Assembly (NCBI GenBank): GCA_902812405.1
Contig: CADDZI010000022.1
Coordinates: forward strand, 1 to 38,770
Direction of reading: 5' to 3'
DNA from: a bacterium
Lineage (GTDB): Bacteria > Vulcanimicrobiota > Vulcanimicrobiia > Eremiobacterales > Eremiobacteraceae
DNA: 38,770 nucleotides
This document shows positions 26,035-33,311 of this stretch, in pieces. Position 1 is the stretch's first letter. Every line of letters starts with the position of its first letter. Both the position numbers and the translations under genes were made by a program. The notes beneath the pieces are model-generated. The model was given only the letters and a program-made list of their open reading frames with translations, did no database searches and was not told the origin of the DNA.

Positions 26035-26841
26035 ATGCACGTGCGGGCCCGGGCGCGCGACGGCGTGCTCGGGGCGGCTATCATCGTGCCGTCCGCGATC
26101 GGCGTGCTCTTCATTGCGCTGTCCTTGGCGGCTCTGCTTGTTCACCTCTCACCGCGCCAGCTCGGGGCGGCGTTTGAAAGCCCGATTGTTCATCAGGCGC
26201 TGGGCTTGTCGTTGCGCACGAGCCTTGCAAGCACGCTCATCATCGCCGTGTTCGGCACGCCGCTGGCGGCGGTTCTCGCAACGCCGTTCCGGGGACGCGG
26301 GGCGCTGGAAACCCTCGTCACCCTGCCGGTTGTCTTGCCGCCGGTCGTCGGGGGTTTGGCCTTGCTGCTTGCCTTCGGCAGAATGGGCCTGCTCGGTAAG
26401 GCGCTCAGTCTGGTGGGTATCAGCCTGCCGTTTACGACTGCAGCTGTCATCATGGCGCAGGTCTTCGTCTCCGCCCCTCTCTACATCACGGTTGCACGCA
26501 GCCTCTTCGCACACGCCGACCGCCGTTTGCTGGAAGCGGCGGCCACCCTGCACGCATCGCGAACCTACACGCTGTGGCGCGTCGTGCTGCCGCCGCTCGT
26601 GCCGGCCTTGGCGGGAGGACTCATCCTGGCCTGGGCGCGTGCGCTCGGCGAGTTCGGCGCAACCATCACCTTTGCCGGCAATCTGCCGGGCGTCACCCAA
26701 ACGATGCCGATCGCGGTCTACATGGCCGCGCAGACCGATCTGGGAAGCGCGATCGCGGTTGCCGTCGCGCTCATGATCTTGTCGTACGCGGCCTTGGTCG
26801 CGGTGCGCTATGTCGCGGGCGAGCGCGCGCGCCTCGTCTGA
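26035..26841 (+). CDS. modB: Molybdate ABC transporter, permease
   Basis: A 268-residue inner-membrane permease with five to six helices (GAAIIVPSAIGVLFIALSLAALLV, LSLRTSLASTLIIAVFGTPLAAVLA, TLPVVLPPVVGGLALLLAFG and others). The coupling-loop motif contacting the ATPase is EAAATLHASRTYTLWRVVLPPL, followed by GLILAWARALGEFGATITFAGN, characteristic of ModB/CysT-type permeases. Its last base is shared with the ATG of modC (TGATG), indicating coupled synthesis of permease and ATPase. Confidence 0.93.
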   Translation: MHVRARARDGVLGAAIIVPSAIGVLFIALSLAALLVHLSPRQLGAAFESPIVHQALGLSLRTSLASTLIIAVFGTPLAAVLATPFRGRGALETLVTLPVVLPPVVGGLALLLAFGRMGLLGKALSLVGISLPFTTAAVIMAQVFVSAPLYITVARSLFAHADRRLLEAAATLHASRTYTLWRVVLPPLVPALAGGLILAWARALGEFGATITFAGNLPGVTQTMPIAVYMAAQTDLGSAIAVAVALMILSYAALVAVRYVAGERARLV

Positions 26842-27896
26842 TGCTGCGTGCCGTCATCGGCGTACGCCTGGGCGGTTTCCGGCTGGCGTGCGAACTGGAG
26901 GTTGAGGCCGGCCGGGCCGTCTCCGTCGTCGGGGCCAGCGGTGCCGGCAAGACGACCCTGCTGCGCTGTGTGGCCGGGTTGCTGCGGCCGGACGAGGGCT
27001 TCATCGCGTGGCAGGACGCAGTCTGGTTTGACGCACAACGGCGGCTGCACGTCCCCCCGCAGGCGCGCGATTGCGGCATGGTCTTTGCGGAGTACGCACT
27101 TTTCCCGCACATGACGGCGCTCGACAATGCGGCCTTCGGGCTGCAAGCGCAGGGCCTGCACGCAAGTGCGGCGCGGCGCCGGGCCGGCGAGGTTTTGGCT
27201 GACCTTGGGATTGAGCACCTCGCACGGCGGCGGGCCGGATCCCTCTCCAGCGGCGAGCAACAGCGCGTGGCCTTGGCCCGCGCGCTTGTCTGCCGCCCGC
27301 GCGTGTTGCTCTTGGACGAGCCGCTGTCCGCCATCGACGTCGAACGGCGCCCGCCGGTGCGCGAGGTGGTAAGGCGGGCGATTCTGGAAAACCAGGCGGC
27401 TGCGGTGATCGTGACCCACGATCCGATCGAAGCCATGCTCTTCGCAGAGACGATCTGCGTGATGGAGCACGGGCAGGTCGTGCAGCGGGGGAGCCCGGCA
27501 GACCTGCGCGAGCGGCCCGCCTCGGCCTACGTCGCAGCATTCTGCGGGGTGAACTGCTATCGCGGCATTGCGCACCCGTCCGCGGATGGCATCAGCGTCG
27601 TCGACGTGGATGGAGCGTCCATCACGGTCAGTGGGCGATGGTCCGGTCCCGTCGCCTGCGTCGTCGACCCGGACGCCGTCGTGGTCTCCCGTATGCCGGT
27701 CGACTCGTCCGCTCGCAACAGCTTCCGGGGAACAATCACAAGTATGGTTCCGGATGGAGCGGCGGTGCGCGTCGCGATAGCGGGCACACCTCCCATCGTC
27801 GCGCGCGTCACGCGCCGGTCGGCGGACGAGTTGGGCTTGGCGCCGGGTGTGGATGTGGTCGCGACATTCAAGGCTACCGAGGTGCGCGTCTCCTAA
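26841..27896 (+). CDS. modC: Molybdate ABC transporter, ATP-binding protein
   Basis: A 351-residue ATPase from ATG 26841. Walker A is GASGAGKT (31-38), the signature is LSSGEQQR (variant of LSGGQ), and Walker B is VLLLDEPLSAID with the switch histidine in VIVTHDPIEAML. The C-terminal third (about 265-351) is a TOBE/Mop-like domain (ARNSFRGTITSMVPDGAAVRVAIAG, LGLAPGVDVVATFKATEVRVS), which in ModC binds oxyanions and gates transport. The D-loop region reads SAIDVERRPPVREVV, where most family members have D.. R..LR; otherwise it is complete. No molybdopterin-synthesis genes are in the window, so which molybdoenzyme benefits is unknown. Confidence 0.93.
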   Translation: MLRAVIGVRLGGFRLACELEVEAGRAVSVVGASGAGKTTLLRCVAGLLRPDEGFIAWQDAVWFDAQRRLHVPPQARDCGMVFAEYALFPHMTALDNAAFGLQAQGLHASAARRRAGEVLADLGIEHLARRRAGSLSSGEQQRVALARALVCRPRVLLLDEPLSAIDVERRPPVREVVRRAILENQAAAVIVTHDPIEAMLFAETICVMEHGQVVQRGSPADLRERPASAYVAAFCGVNCYRGIAHPSADGISVVDVDGASITVSGRWSGPVACVVDPDAVVVSRMPVDSSARNSFRGTITSMVPDGAAVRVAIAGTPPIVARVTRRSADELGLAPGVDVVATFKATEVRVS

Positions 27897-27995
27897 CCGC
27901 CTCGCAGCCCCGGCTGCTCCTCATGGGCCCCAGGACGGATTCTCTCCTCACGGCGGACACAACTTGGTCATAAGACCGGCGTACGATGCCCACCC

Positions 27996-28571
27996 ATGCA
28001 GGATCAGGATCGAGATTTTCTCTACCAGGGTTGCTACCGCGTCCGCGAGGGCGTGAGCCTGGCGCAGCAACGTGCGTGGGGCTTGCACGGCCCCTCGCGC
28101 CCCACGGAAGCGCCACGCGAGCAAACGCTTCATGAGCCGTTGCGCCGGCTGTGGCACGAGGCCTTGCACGCGGCGCTGCACCTCCGCGGCCACATACATG
28201 TCGGCCCCGAGCCTGCGCTCTCTTCATCTCGTCGCCCGTCCGCAGGCCGCCTGCCTTTTGGGGAGCACACGGACGTGCCGCGCCCGCGGTGCGTTCGGCG
28301 CTTCTTGCCGCGTTGCGCGGTTCGCGCCCGTTCGCTCTCGCCGGCGCCTGCTTGGCGCACAGTCCGCGTGCGGTACAAGGGGCTCACGATCAGCTGCCTT
28401 GTGTCACGGGGCCGCGTGTTTGTGGCCGGAACGCCGCCCGAGAGCTCAGACACGCCGCGAAGAGCGATAACCCACACGTCTCGTGAGCGTGCTAACGGGA
28501 TACGTAGTCCCCAGTCTACCGGCGGTCGCGCCGGCAACACCCCCGGCGGCGTGTCGGACGATGTTCCATGA
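27996..28571 (+). CDS. Unrecognised protein at the head of the flagellar export operon
   Basis: A 191-codon frame from ATG 27996 that ends with TGA overlapping the next ATG (ATGA at 28568-28571), the same junction style as the rest of the operon. Most codons end in G or C, as in neighbouring genes, although the last 40 codons are less biased. The product is basic and has no membrane segment or known motif. Its most protein-like parts are residues 1-70 (RRLWHEALHAALHLRGHIHV) and about 123-150 (TVRVRYKGLTISCLVSRGRVFVAG). Arg/Pro-rich stretches in between could mean a frameshifted or decaying gene. By position it could be an accessory or chaperone-like gene, but nothing in the sequence shows that. 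There is no clear ribosome site. Confidence 0.45.
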   Translation: MQDQDRDFLYQGCYRVREGVSLAQQRAWGLHGPSRPTEAPREQTLHEPLRRLWHEALHAALHLRGHIHVGPEPALSSSRRPSAGRLPFGEHTDVPRPRCVRRFLPRCAVRARSLSPAPAWRTVRVRYKGLTISCLVSRGRVFVAGTPPESSDTPRRAITHTSRERANGIRSPQSTGGRAGNTPGGVSDDVP

Positions 28572-29308
28572 TCGATATGCAGTCTGTTGATCCTGTCGCG
28601 ACGCAGGCATCGGCTTTGCCGGATCCTGCGGCGCTCGCACAACAGCATGAGGCTTGGCTGGCGGCCTTGGAAGAGGCGGACACCGGCGGCCAGCCGGTTG
28701 CACCCGATCCTGCCGCGCTAGGACGCCGCGGCGCGCGTGATGGCGCACTCTTCGTTCTCGCGTCTCCACGCGGGCTCATGTACACGCCGGTGGCGGACTT
28801 TCGCATCGGCCCCGGTGGCGTGCTTGAAGATCGCCAAGGCAATGCCATCCTGGGTTTTTCCGCGGATGCCGGGCCCGGCTCGACGTCTCTGCGGCCGATT
28901 GTCGTTGCACCGGCAGATCGAGACCCGGCGCGGGTTGCCCGCTACGAGCTCGACGAGCATGGCGTCCTGTGGGCAATCGAGCATGAGATGCCTCAAACGG
29001 CAGGCCACCCGCTGCGACACCGCATCGCGTGTCTCGGTCTGGCTGTCTTTCCGGCTGCGCAGAACTTGCGGGCCGCCGGGCCCAACGGTCGTTTGCAAGC
29101 CACCCTCGAAGCCGGAATGCCGCTCATCTGTCCGGCCGATGCGCCGGGCGTCTCCTCTCTCGAACGGCAGCCGGACTCGCCGGTGCTGGCGGGGTTGCGC
29201 GGTGCCATGCGAGAGATGTGGATGGCGGCGAACAGGGCGGAAACGCAAGTCTCACTGGCGCAAAGCCGCGACGCCCTGGACCGCATCGCGCTGGATGTCG
29301 TCAAGTGA
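28568..29308 (+). CDS. Degenerate flagellar rod/hook protein, FlgF/FlgG-like
   Basis: A 246-residue protein from ATG 28568. The middle resembles the core of FlgF/FlgG rod proteins: GALFVLASPRGLMYTPVADF, then RIGPGGVLEDRQGNAILGF, YELDEHGVLWAIEH (compare IGxDGTV) and RIACLGLAVFPAAQNLRA. The C-terminus ends in an amphipathic helix (EMWMAANRAETQVSLAQSRDALDRIALDVV) like the axial C-terminal helix. The conserved N-terminal SNNLANV.T.G(F/Y)K segment is absent; instead there is an Ala/Pro-rich start. The gene overlaps both neighbours (ATGA, GTGA) and precedes fliM/fliN-type genes. Either it is a highly derived rod protein or an unrelated protein reusing the FlgG core fold. Family assignment rests on pattern only. 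Confidence 0.55.
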   Translation: MIDMQSVDPVATQASALPDPAALAQQHEAWLAALEEADTGGQPVAPDPAALGRRGARDGALFVLASPRGLMYTPVADFRIGPGGVLEDRQGNAILGFSADAGPGSTSLRPIVVAPADRDPARVARYELDEHGVLWAIEHEMPQTAGHPLRHRIACLGLAVFPAAQNLRAAGPNGRLQATLEAGMPLICPADAPGVSSLERQPDSPVLAGLRGAMREMWMAANRAETQVSLAQSRDALDRIALDVVK

Positions 29309-30102
29309 ACGTCACGCCGGCGGCCTCGCGACGCGTCAGCGGGCCTTTCGTGCCGCCGCGATTGACGGCACGCGTCAGGCCAACACCGCCCGACGACGGC
29401 TGCCGCCGGCTGACGGTCTTTGCCGCCGGCCTCATCCGGCGCGCACCGGCCGTGGTCCAAGGTGTCGTATCGGCCACCCACGATGCCGTCGGTCTCGCCG
29501 GGTACGTCGATGATCCGGCCGTCGAGGATCGCGCCTGGGTCTGTCGGGATCGGGACGCGGAGGTGTTTTGCATTCTTGACGCGGACGGCGAGCGCAGCCT
29601 TCTGGGGCTGGTTGTGGGTTCGCCTCCGGCGGGGCGTTTGAGTGCGCTCGAACGGCGGATCGTCGGCGACGTCATGGCGCGCCTCATCGGGCAGTCGTGC
29701 GATGTGCAGAGCCCGGTGCGCGAGGAGCTGCGCAAGCGGCCCGGGGGCCAGACGTGGTGTTGCTGTGTCGAGCTCTCCGGGCGTCAAAACCCCGCGGTGC
29801 GCATTCGCCTCTTCTGTCCGCGCGCTGTGCCGCCACCGGTGCCCGACCTGCGCCCGGCCATCAGCCGCATACCCGTCGCGCTGCGCGCCCTCGCGCCTGT
29901 TGCGCCGGCGCGCCTGGCGGCGGTCAACGCCTGGCGGCCGGGGCTCGCCCTGCGGATCGCACCCAGTCCCCACTTGCTGAGTGCAGTTCTGTATGTGGCC
30001 GGGCAGCGCATCGCTCGCGCTCACGCCGGCGCTATGGCGGAACAACGTGCCGTTCGCATCACCGACGTGCACGCGCCGGCTCTGCCCGCGGCGGTGCGGT
30101 GA
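29305..30102 (+). CDS. FliM-like flagellar switch protein, divergent
   Basis: A 265-residue protein from GTG 29305, overlapping the previous stop as GTGA. The middle (about 33-160) matches the FliM domain in outline: a helix-strand core, FCILDADGERSLLGLVVG, then LSALERRIVGDVMARLIG, where FliM has the LT.IEQ.L...V...L helix. The C-terminal 70 residues (VNAWRPGLALRIAPSPHLLSAVLYVAGQRIARAH) look like a SpoA-type domain. The N-terminal CheY-binding LSQ.EIDALL motif is missing. FliM with FliN forms the cytoplasmic C-ring that sorts export substrates and, in motile cells, switches rotation. The gene directly precedes fliN, supporting the call. Confidence 0.65.
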   Translation: MNVTPAASRRVSGPFVPPRLTARVRPTPPDDGCRRLTVFAAGLIRRAPAVVQGVVSATHDAVGLAGYVDDPAVEDRAWVCRDRDAEVFCILDADGERSLLGLVVGSPPAGRLSALERRIVGDVMARLIGQSCDVQSPVREELRKRPGGQTWCCCVELSGRQNPAVRIRLFCPRAVPPPVPDLRPAISRIPVALRALAPVAPARLAAVNAWRPGLALRIAPSPHLLSAVLYVAGQRIARAHAGAMAEQRAVRITDVHAPALPAAVR

Positions 30103-30356
30103 GCTTGCTGCGGTTGGATCACCTGGCCGATGTGCGGGTCAGCGTCACCGCCATGTTGGGCCGGGCCACGGTGCTCTTGGGAGACGTCGTCTCCTATGGG
30201 CCCGGCACGGTCGTGCCGCTTGACGTCGCGGCGGACGCACCGGTGCCCCTTCTCGTCAACGGCGTCGCCGTGGCCAGCGGCGATCTTGTCACACTCGACG
30301 ACGGCAGTCTGGCTCTTGAGATCCACGAGGTTGCCCCGGATGTGGGAATGCCGTGA
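30099..30356 (+). CDS. fliN: FliN/SpoA-domain C-ring protein
   Basis: An 85-residue protein, essentially a single SpoA domain: LADVRVSVTAMLGRATVLLGDVVSYGPGTVVPLDVAADAPVPLLVNGVAVASGDLVTLDDGSLALEI matches the FliN pattern of V.V.LGR......D.L.L..GSVV.LD...  ..PV.LLVNG..VA.GEVV.VD..  ..RI..I (shown here by its key residues L3, V11, G21, D29, G34, L40, N53, G61, D65). GTG 30099 overlaps the fliM-like stop. FliN multimers form the lower C-ring and dock the export ATPase complex. It lacks the extended N-terminus of E. coli FliN. Confidence 0.85.
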   Translation: MSLLRLDHLADVRVSVTAMLGRATVLLGDVVSYGPGTVVPLDVAADAPVPLLVNGVAVASGDLVTLDDGSLALEIHEVAPDVGMP

Positions 30357-30478
30357 AGACACCGCGGCCGATGTTCGGAAAATCCGGAGGTGCGCGGCCT
30401 TCGACCCGGCGGGAGGCGGCTTGCGACCCGCTACATGTTCTTGCTCCCGGTGTCCGGCGCCATCAACGTTCGCAATAA
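30353..30478 (+). CDS. 41-codon mini-ORF between fliN and fliP
   Basis: It starts with GTG 30353, overlapping the fliN stop as GTGA, and ends with TAA 30476-30478, which is the first part of the fliP ribosome site (TAAGGAG). The product is basic (KTPRPMFGKSGGARPSTRRE) and has no membrane segment, so it is not FliO although it lies where fliO often does. It may serve only to keep ribosomes on the message up to fliP. Confidence 0.3.
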   Translation: MKTPRPMFGKSGGARPSTRREAACDPLHVLAPGVRRHQRSQ

Positions 30479-30482
30479 GGAG
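30477..30482 (+). promoter_or_regulatory. Ribosome binding site of fliP
   Basis: AAGGAG lies 8 bases before GTG 30491 and fixes the fliP start. Confidence 0.7.
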
Positions 30483-30490
30483 ACCCGACG

Positions 30491-31153
30491 GTGAACGATT
30501 TGGTTGTCCGAACCCTGGCCCACCCGCACCTGGGCAGTCCTGCCGACCTCCTCGCGGCTTTTGTCCTGCTCGGGCTCATACCGGTCCTCGCGATCTCGGT
30601 CACGTCGTTCACGCGCATCGTCGTTGTTTTGGGACTGCTGCGCGCGGCGCTGGGAACAGGAGCTCTGCCCCCGACCAGCGTGCTCGTCGCGCTGGCGATC
30701 ATGCTCAGTGCGGCGGTCATGGCTCCGACGCTGTCGGCTATCGAGCGCGAGTCTCTGATTCCATACCAACAACACCGGATTTCCGCCGTGACGGCTTTGA
30801 CGCGCGGCGAAGACAGGCTCGCCCTCTTCATGCGACGCCAGACGCGTACGGCCGACATCCGCACCTTCGCCCGCATTGCACGTCAGCCGCTGGCCGGGTC
30901 GGCGGAGAGGATGCCGTTTTCGATTTTGGCTCCGGCATTTTTGATCAGCGAATTGCAGACCGCGTTCGCGATGGGATTCTTGTTGGCGCTGCCGTTTGCC
31001 GTCATCGATATCATCGTGGGTATCGCGCTCATGTCGCTGGGCATGTTCATGGTCTCCCCGGCGACGATCTCTCTGCCGCTGAAACTGCTCCTCTTTGTGG
31101 CGGTCGACGGCTGGTCGCTTGTCAGCACGTCGCTCGCCGCCTCCTTCCGATGA
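30491..31153 (+). CDS. fliP: Flagellar/type III export membrane protein FliP
   Basis: A 220-residue membrane protein from GTG 30491. Family signatures are SVTSFTRIVVVLGLLRAALGT followed by LPPTSVLVALAIMLS, FMRRQTRTADI in the periplasmic loop, ILAPAFLISELQTAFAMGFLL and the closing IDIIVGIALMSLGMFMVSPATISLPLKLLLFVAVDGWSLV. FliP, FliQ and FliR form the helical export gate core. It lacks the cleavable N-terminal signal of enteric FliP and in length is nearer SctR of virulence type III systems, but the P-Q-R-FlhB-FlhA order and the FliM/FliN genes point to a flagellar origin. Confidence 0.92.
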   Translation: MNDLVVRTLAHPHLGSPADLLAAFVLLGLIPVLAISVTSFTRIVVVLGLLRAALGTGALPPTSVLVALAIMLSAAVMAPTLSAIERESLIPYQQHRISAVTALTRGEDRLALFMRRQTRTADIRTFARIARQPLAGSAERMPFSILAPAFLISELQTAFAMGFLLALPFAVIDIIVGIALMSLGMFMVSPATISLPLKLLLFVAVDGWSLVSTSLAASFR

Positions 31154-31239
31154 CCTTCCACGCCGGCTCCGGGGCGGCGGTGGGAACAGGCGACGATACG
31201 ATGGGGCCCGGCATCGCCGGCAGTGCCGGACTGCCATGA
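31150..31239 (+). CDS. 29-codon mini-ORF bridging fliP and fliQ
   Basis: ATG 31150 overlaps the fliP stop (ATGA 31150-31153) and the final TGA overlaps the fliQ start (ATGA 31236-31239). It exactly fills the gap between the two genes. The predicted peptide is Gly/Ala-rich (GSGAAVGTGDDTMGPGIAGS). It may be a coupling ORF rather than a functional peptide. Confidence 0.35.
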   Translation: MTFHAGSGAAVGTGDDTMGPGIAGSAGLP

Positions 31240-31502
31240 GCGGCGTCCTCCTCGAGCTCTGGATGCGGGCACTGTTAACGACGGTGCTCTTGGCTCTTCC
31301 GCTGGTGGGACTTACCGCAGCGGCGGGCGTTGCTGTCGGCTTGTTGCAAACCGTCCTGGGCATCCAAGATCAGAATCTCTCGTTTGGACCAAAGATTGCG
31401 GCGATGGCGGGTGCGCTGGCGGTGGGCGGTGCGGCTGCGCTGGCGCTGATTGAGGCACTGTTGGTGGCCGCCGCGGCAGCCTTGCCCCGCGTTGCGGGGT
31501 AA
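31236..31502 (+). CDS. fliQ: Flagellar/type III export membrane protein FliQ
   Basis: An 88-residue protein with two membrane helices joined by the conserved loop LLQTVLGIQDQNLSFGPKIAAM (key residues Q38, T39, Q44, L48, P52, K53), the FliQ/SctS signature. ATG 31236 is preferred over upstream in-frame codons, which lie in fliP. FliQ packs four copies around FliP5FliR1 in the export gate. Confidence 0.9.
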   Translation: MSGVLLELWMRALLTTVLLALPLVGLTAAAGVAVGLLQTVLGIQDQNLSFGPKIAAMAGALAVGGAAALALIEALLVAAAAALPRVAG

Positions 31503-31512
31503 GCGGCGCACA

Positions 31513-32226
31513 ATGCCTGCGGGGCCAGGCCTCGCCGCCGTCCTGGAGAGCGCGGCGCCCGCCTTTAGCCTCGCCGCCACCATGCCGCTGGGGCCCTCGT
31601 CGGTCAGTCTGCGAACAATCCGCGCCGGTCTGGCGATCACGTTGATGGCCATTCTGTCGGCGAGGCAGGCTCCCGCCAGAGATGTTCTTCCAGCCGTCAT
31701 GACGGGTGCACTTGCCGGCGCGACGCTCGGCCTGAGCGCGACCATCGTCGCGCGTGCGGTGACTGCCGCCGCCGACCTCATGGAAAACATGCTTGCGCCC
31801 AGCCCGCTGGCTGCAGGCCCACCCACGGCGGGCACAGTGAAACTGCTGTATGAGTGCGCCTTCAGCTGGGTGTTTCTGGGCAGCGGAGCGTTCGGGGCAG
31901 TCGCCGGATACGCCGCACACGCGCTCGCGGCGGAACACGGCCTGCCCGGGTTAACGACGCGCGGTCTCGCATCCCTTGGCGCGACGTTCTTTACAGCCAG
32001 CCTCGCGCTGGCCGCACCAGCCTGTCTGGCCCAGCTGCTCGCGGCGCTTGTCGGCGGCACGATCGCCCGGGCGGCGCCGCAGGTCAATGGTCTCTTGCTC
32101 AACGCGCCGCTGCTTGCGCTCGCCGCACTCGGTGCGCTTATCTTTGCGGCACCGGTTCTGCCACATGTGATGGTGCAGATCGCACGAACGGCTGCGCAGC
32201 TGTGCGCGGGGATGATCGGCCGGTGA
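31513..32226 (+). CDS. fliR: Flagellar/type III export membrane protein FliR
   Basis: A 237-residue, strongly hydrophobic protein with about six helices. The identifying segments are VSLRTIRAGLAITLMAIL, GATLGLSATIVARAVTAAADLMENML and, near the end, GGTIARAAPQVNGLLLNAPLLALAALGALI, which matches the FliR R..PQ.N.......P motif. It is a little shorter than typical FliR (about 255) at the N-terminus, where an upstream in-frame extension to 31450 would run into fliQ. The TGA overlaps the GTG of flhB. Confidence 0.88.
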   Translation: MPAGPGLAAVLESAAPAFSLAATMPLGPSSVSLRTIRAGLAITLMAILSARQAPARDVLPAVMTGALAGATLGLSATIVARAVTAAADLMENMLAPSPLAAGPPTAGTVKLLYECAFSWVFLGSGAFGAVAGYAAHALAAEHGLPGLTTRGLASLGATFFTASLALAAPACLAQLLAALVGGTIARAAPQVNGLLLNAPLLALAALGALIFAAPVLPHVMVQIARTAAQLCAGMIGR

Positions 32227-33305
32227 GCGCGCAAGAGCGCACCGAAGAGGCCACACCCAAGCGTCGTCTCACCGCGCGGGCCGCCGGGCACCTTCCGCGG
32301 CCCCTGTTGGCATCGCCCGCCGCAGCGATTCTGGCGGCGCCGCTTGTGGTTGCGGTCGTCTGGCACTGGGTCGTGTGGTGGCCGGCCACGTGGACGGCCG
32401 CGCTCGACGAACTGCCGGCTGTGACCGGCAGCGGAGCGGGCGTGCACGCACTCCTGGACCGGGCCTCGGTTGTGCTTGCGGTTTCCCAGGCGCCGCACGT
32501 CTGCTGGCTGTTGTGGCTCATCGCCGCCGGGGCAGCCGTTGCCGGCGCCGCCGCAAGCGGTGCGCTGCGGCCCTCGCCGGGCGCTCTTCGGCCGCGGCTG
32601 GAACGTCTTGGGCGCGGATGGCGCGGACTCGTCACTGCGGATCAGGCGGCGCACGTGGCGCTGGCTGCGGCGTGCTGCGTCCTTCTCGTCTGGCTTGCCG
32701 TACCCGTCGTCGCGGCTGGTGTGCGTGCTGCCGCCGTGGCATCGCTGGATCTAGGGGAGGTGCTGGTTGTCGTGACCGGCGCGGCCAAAGCCTTCTGGGT
32801 GCGGGCGGCCGCCTGCATCGGCTGTCTGGCGGTGGTGGATGTGGCGCTTGCGCGGCGGCGCTATGCCGTCCAGCTGCGCATGACGCCCCGGGAAGTGCGC
32901 GAGGAGCGTGCCGAAACGGAAACGCGGCCCGAAATCAAAGGCCATCGCCGCGCCGCCGCGGCGCGCCACGCGCGCGACCTGCGCCTCGCCGCCATCCGGC
33001 GTGCAACCGCGGTCCTCGTCAATCCCCGGCACGTTGCCGTCGCGTTGCGCTACGCGCCTCCGGCACTGGACGTGCCGCACGTCGTCGCACGTGGTGCGGA
33101 GTTGTCTGCACTCCTCGTGCGCGCGGTGGCCGCACGTTACGATGTGCCGGTGATCGAGGCGCCCGATCTAGCGCGTCTCCTCTATGCAACGACGCCCGTG
33201 GATGACCCCATTCCCGAAACCTGTTACGCAGCGGTGGCGGCGATCTTCGCCTGGATCGTTCGCACGGGCGGCCGGCTGCGCCGGGGCGACGAGGACGAGG
33301 CGTAG
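32223..33305 (+). CDS. flhB: Flagellar/type III export switch protein FlhB with a variant cleavage site
   Basis: A 360-residue protein from GTG 32223 (overlap GTGA). The N-terminus has the ERTEEATPKRRLTARAAG signature, four membrane helices span about residues 35-215, then comes the cytoplasmic linker RMTPREVREERAETE..PEIKGHRR. The C-terminal domain contains AVLVNPRHVAVALRY. In FlhB the protein cleaves itself between N and P of NPTH to switch substrates from rod/hook to filament; here the motif is N267-P268-R269-H270, keeping N, P and H but changing T to R. It ends with a charged tail (RRGDEDEA). Function as gate partner of FliPQR and FlhA is well supported. Confidence 0.92.
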   Translation: MSAQERTEEATPKRRLTARAAGHLPRPLLASPAAAILAAPLVVAVVWHWVVWWPATWTAALDELPAVTGSGAGVHALLDRASVVLAVSQAPHVCWLLWLIAAGAAVAGAAASGALRPSPGALRPRLERLGRGWRGLVTADQAAHVALAAACCVLLVWLAVPVVAAGVRAAAVASLDLGEVLVVVTGAAKAFWVRAAACIGCLAVVDVALARRRYAVQLRMTPREVREERAETETRPEIKGHRRAAAARHARDLRLAAIRRATAVLVNPRHVAVALRYAPPALDVPHVVARGAELSALLVRAVAARYDVPVIEAPDLARLLYATTPVDDPIPETCYAAVAAIFAWIVRTGGRLRRGDEDEA

Positions 33306-33311
33306 CGGCGC

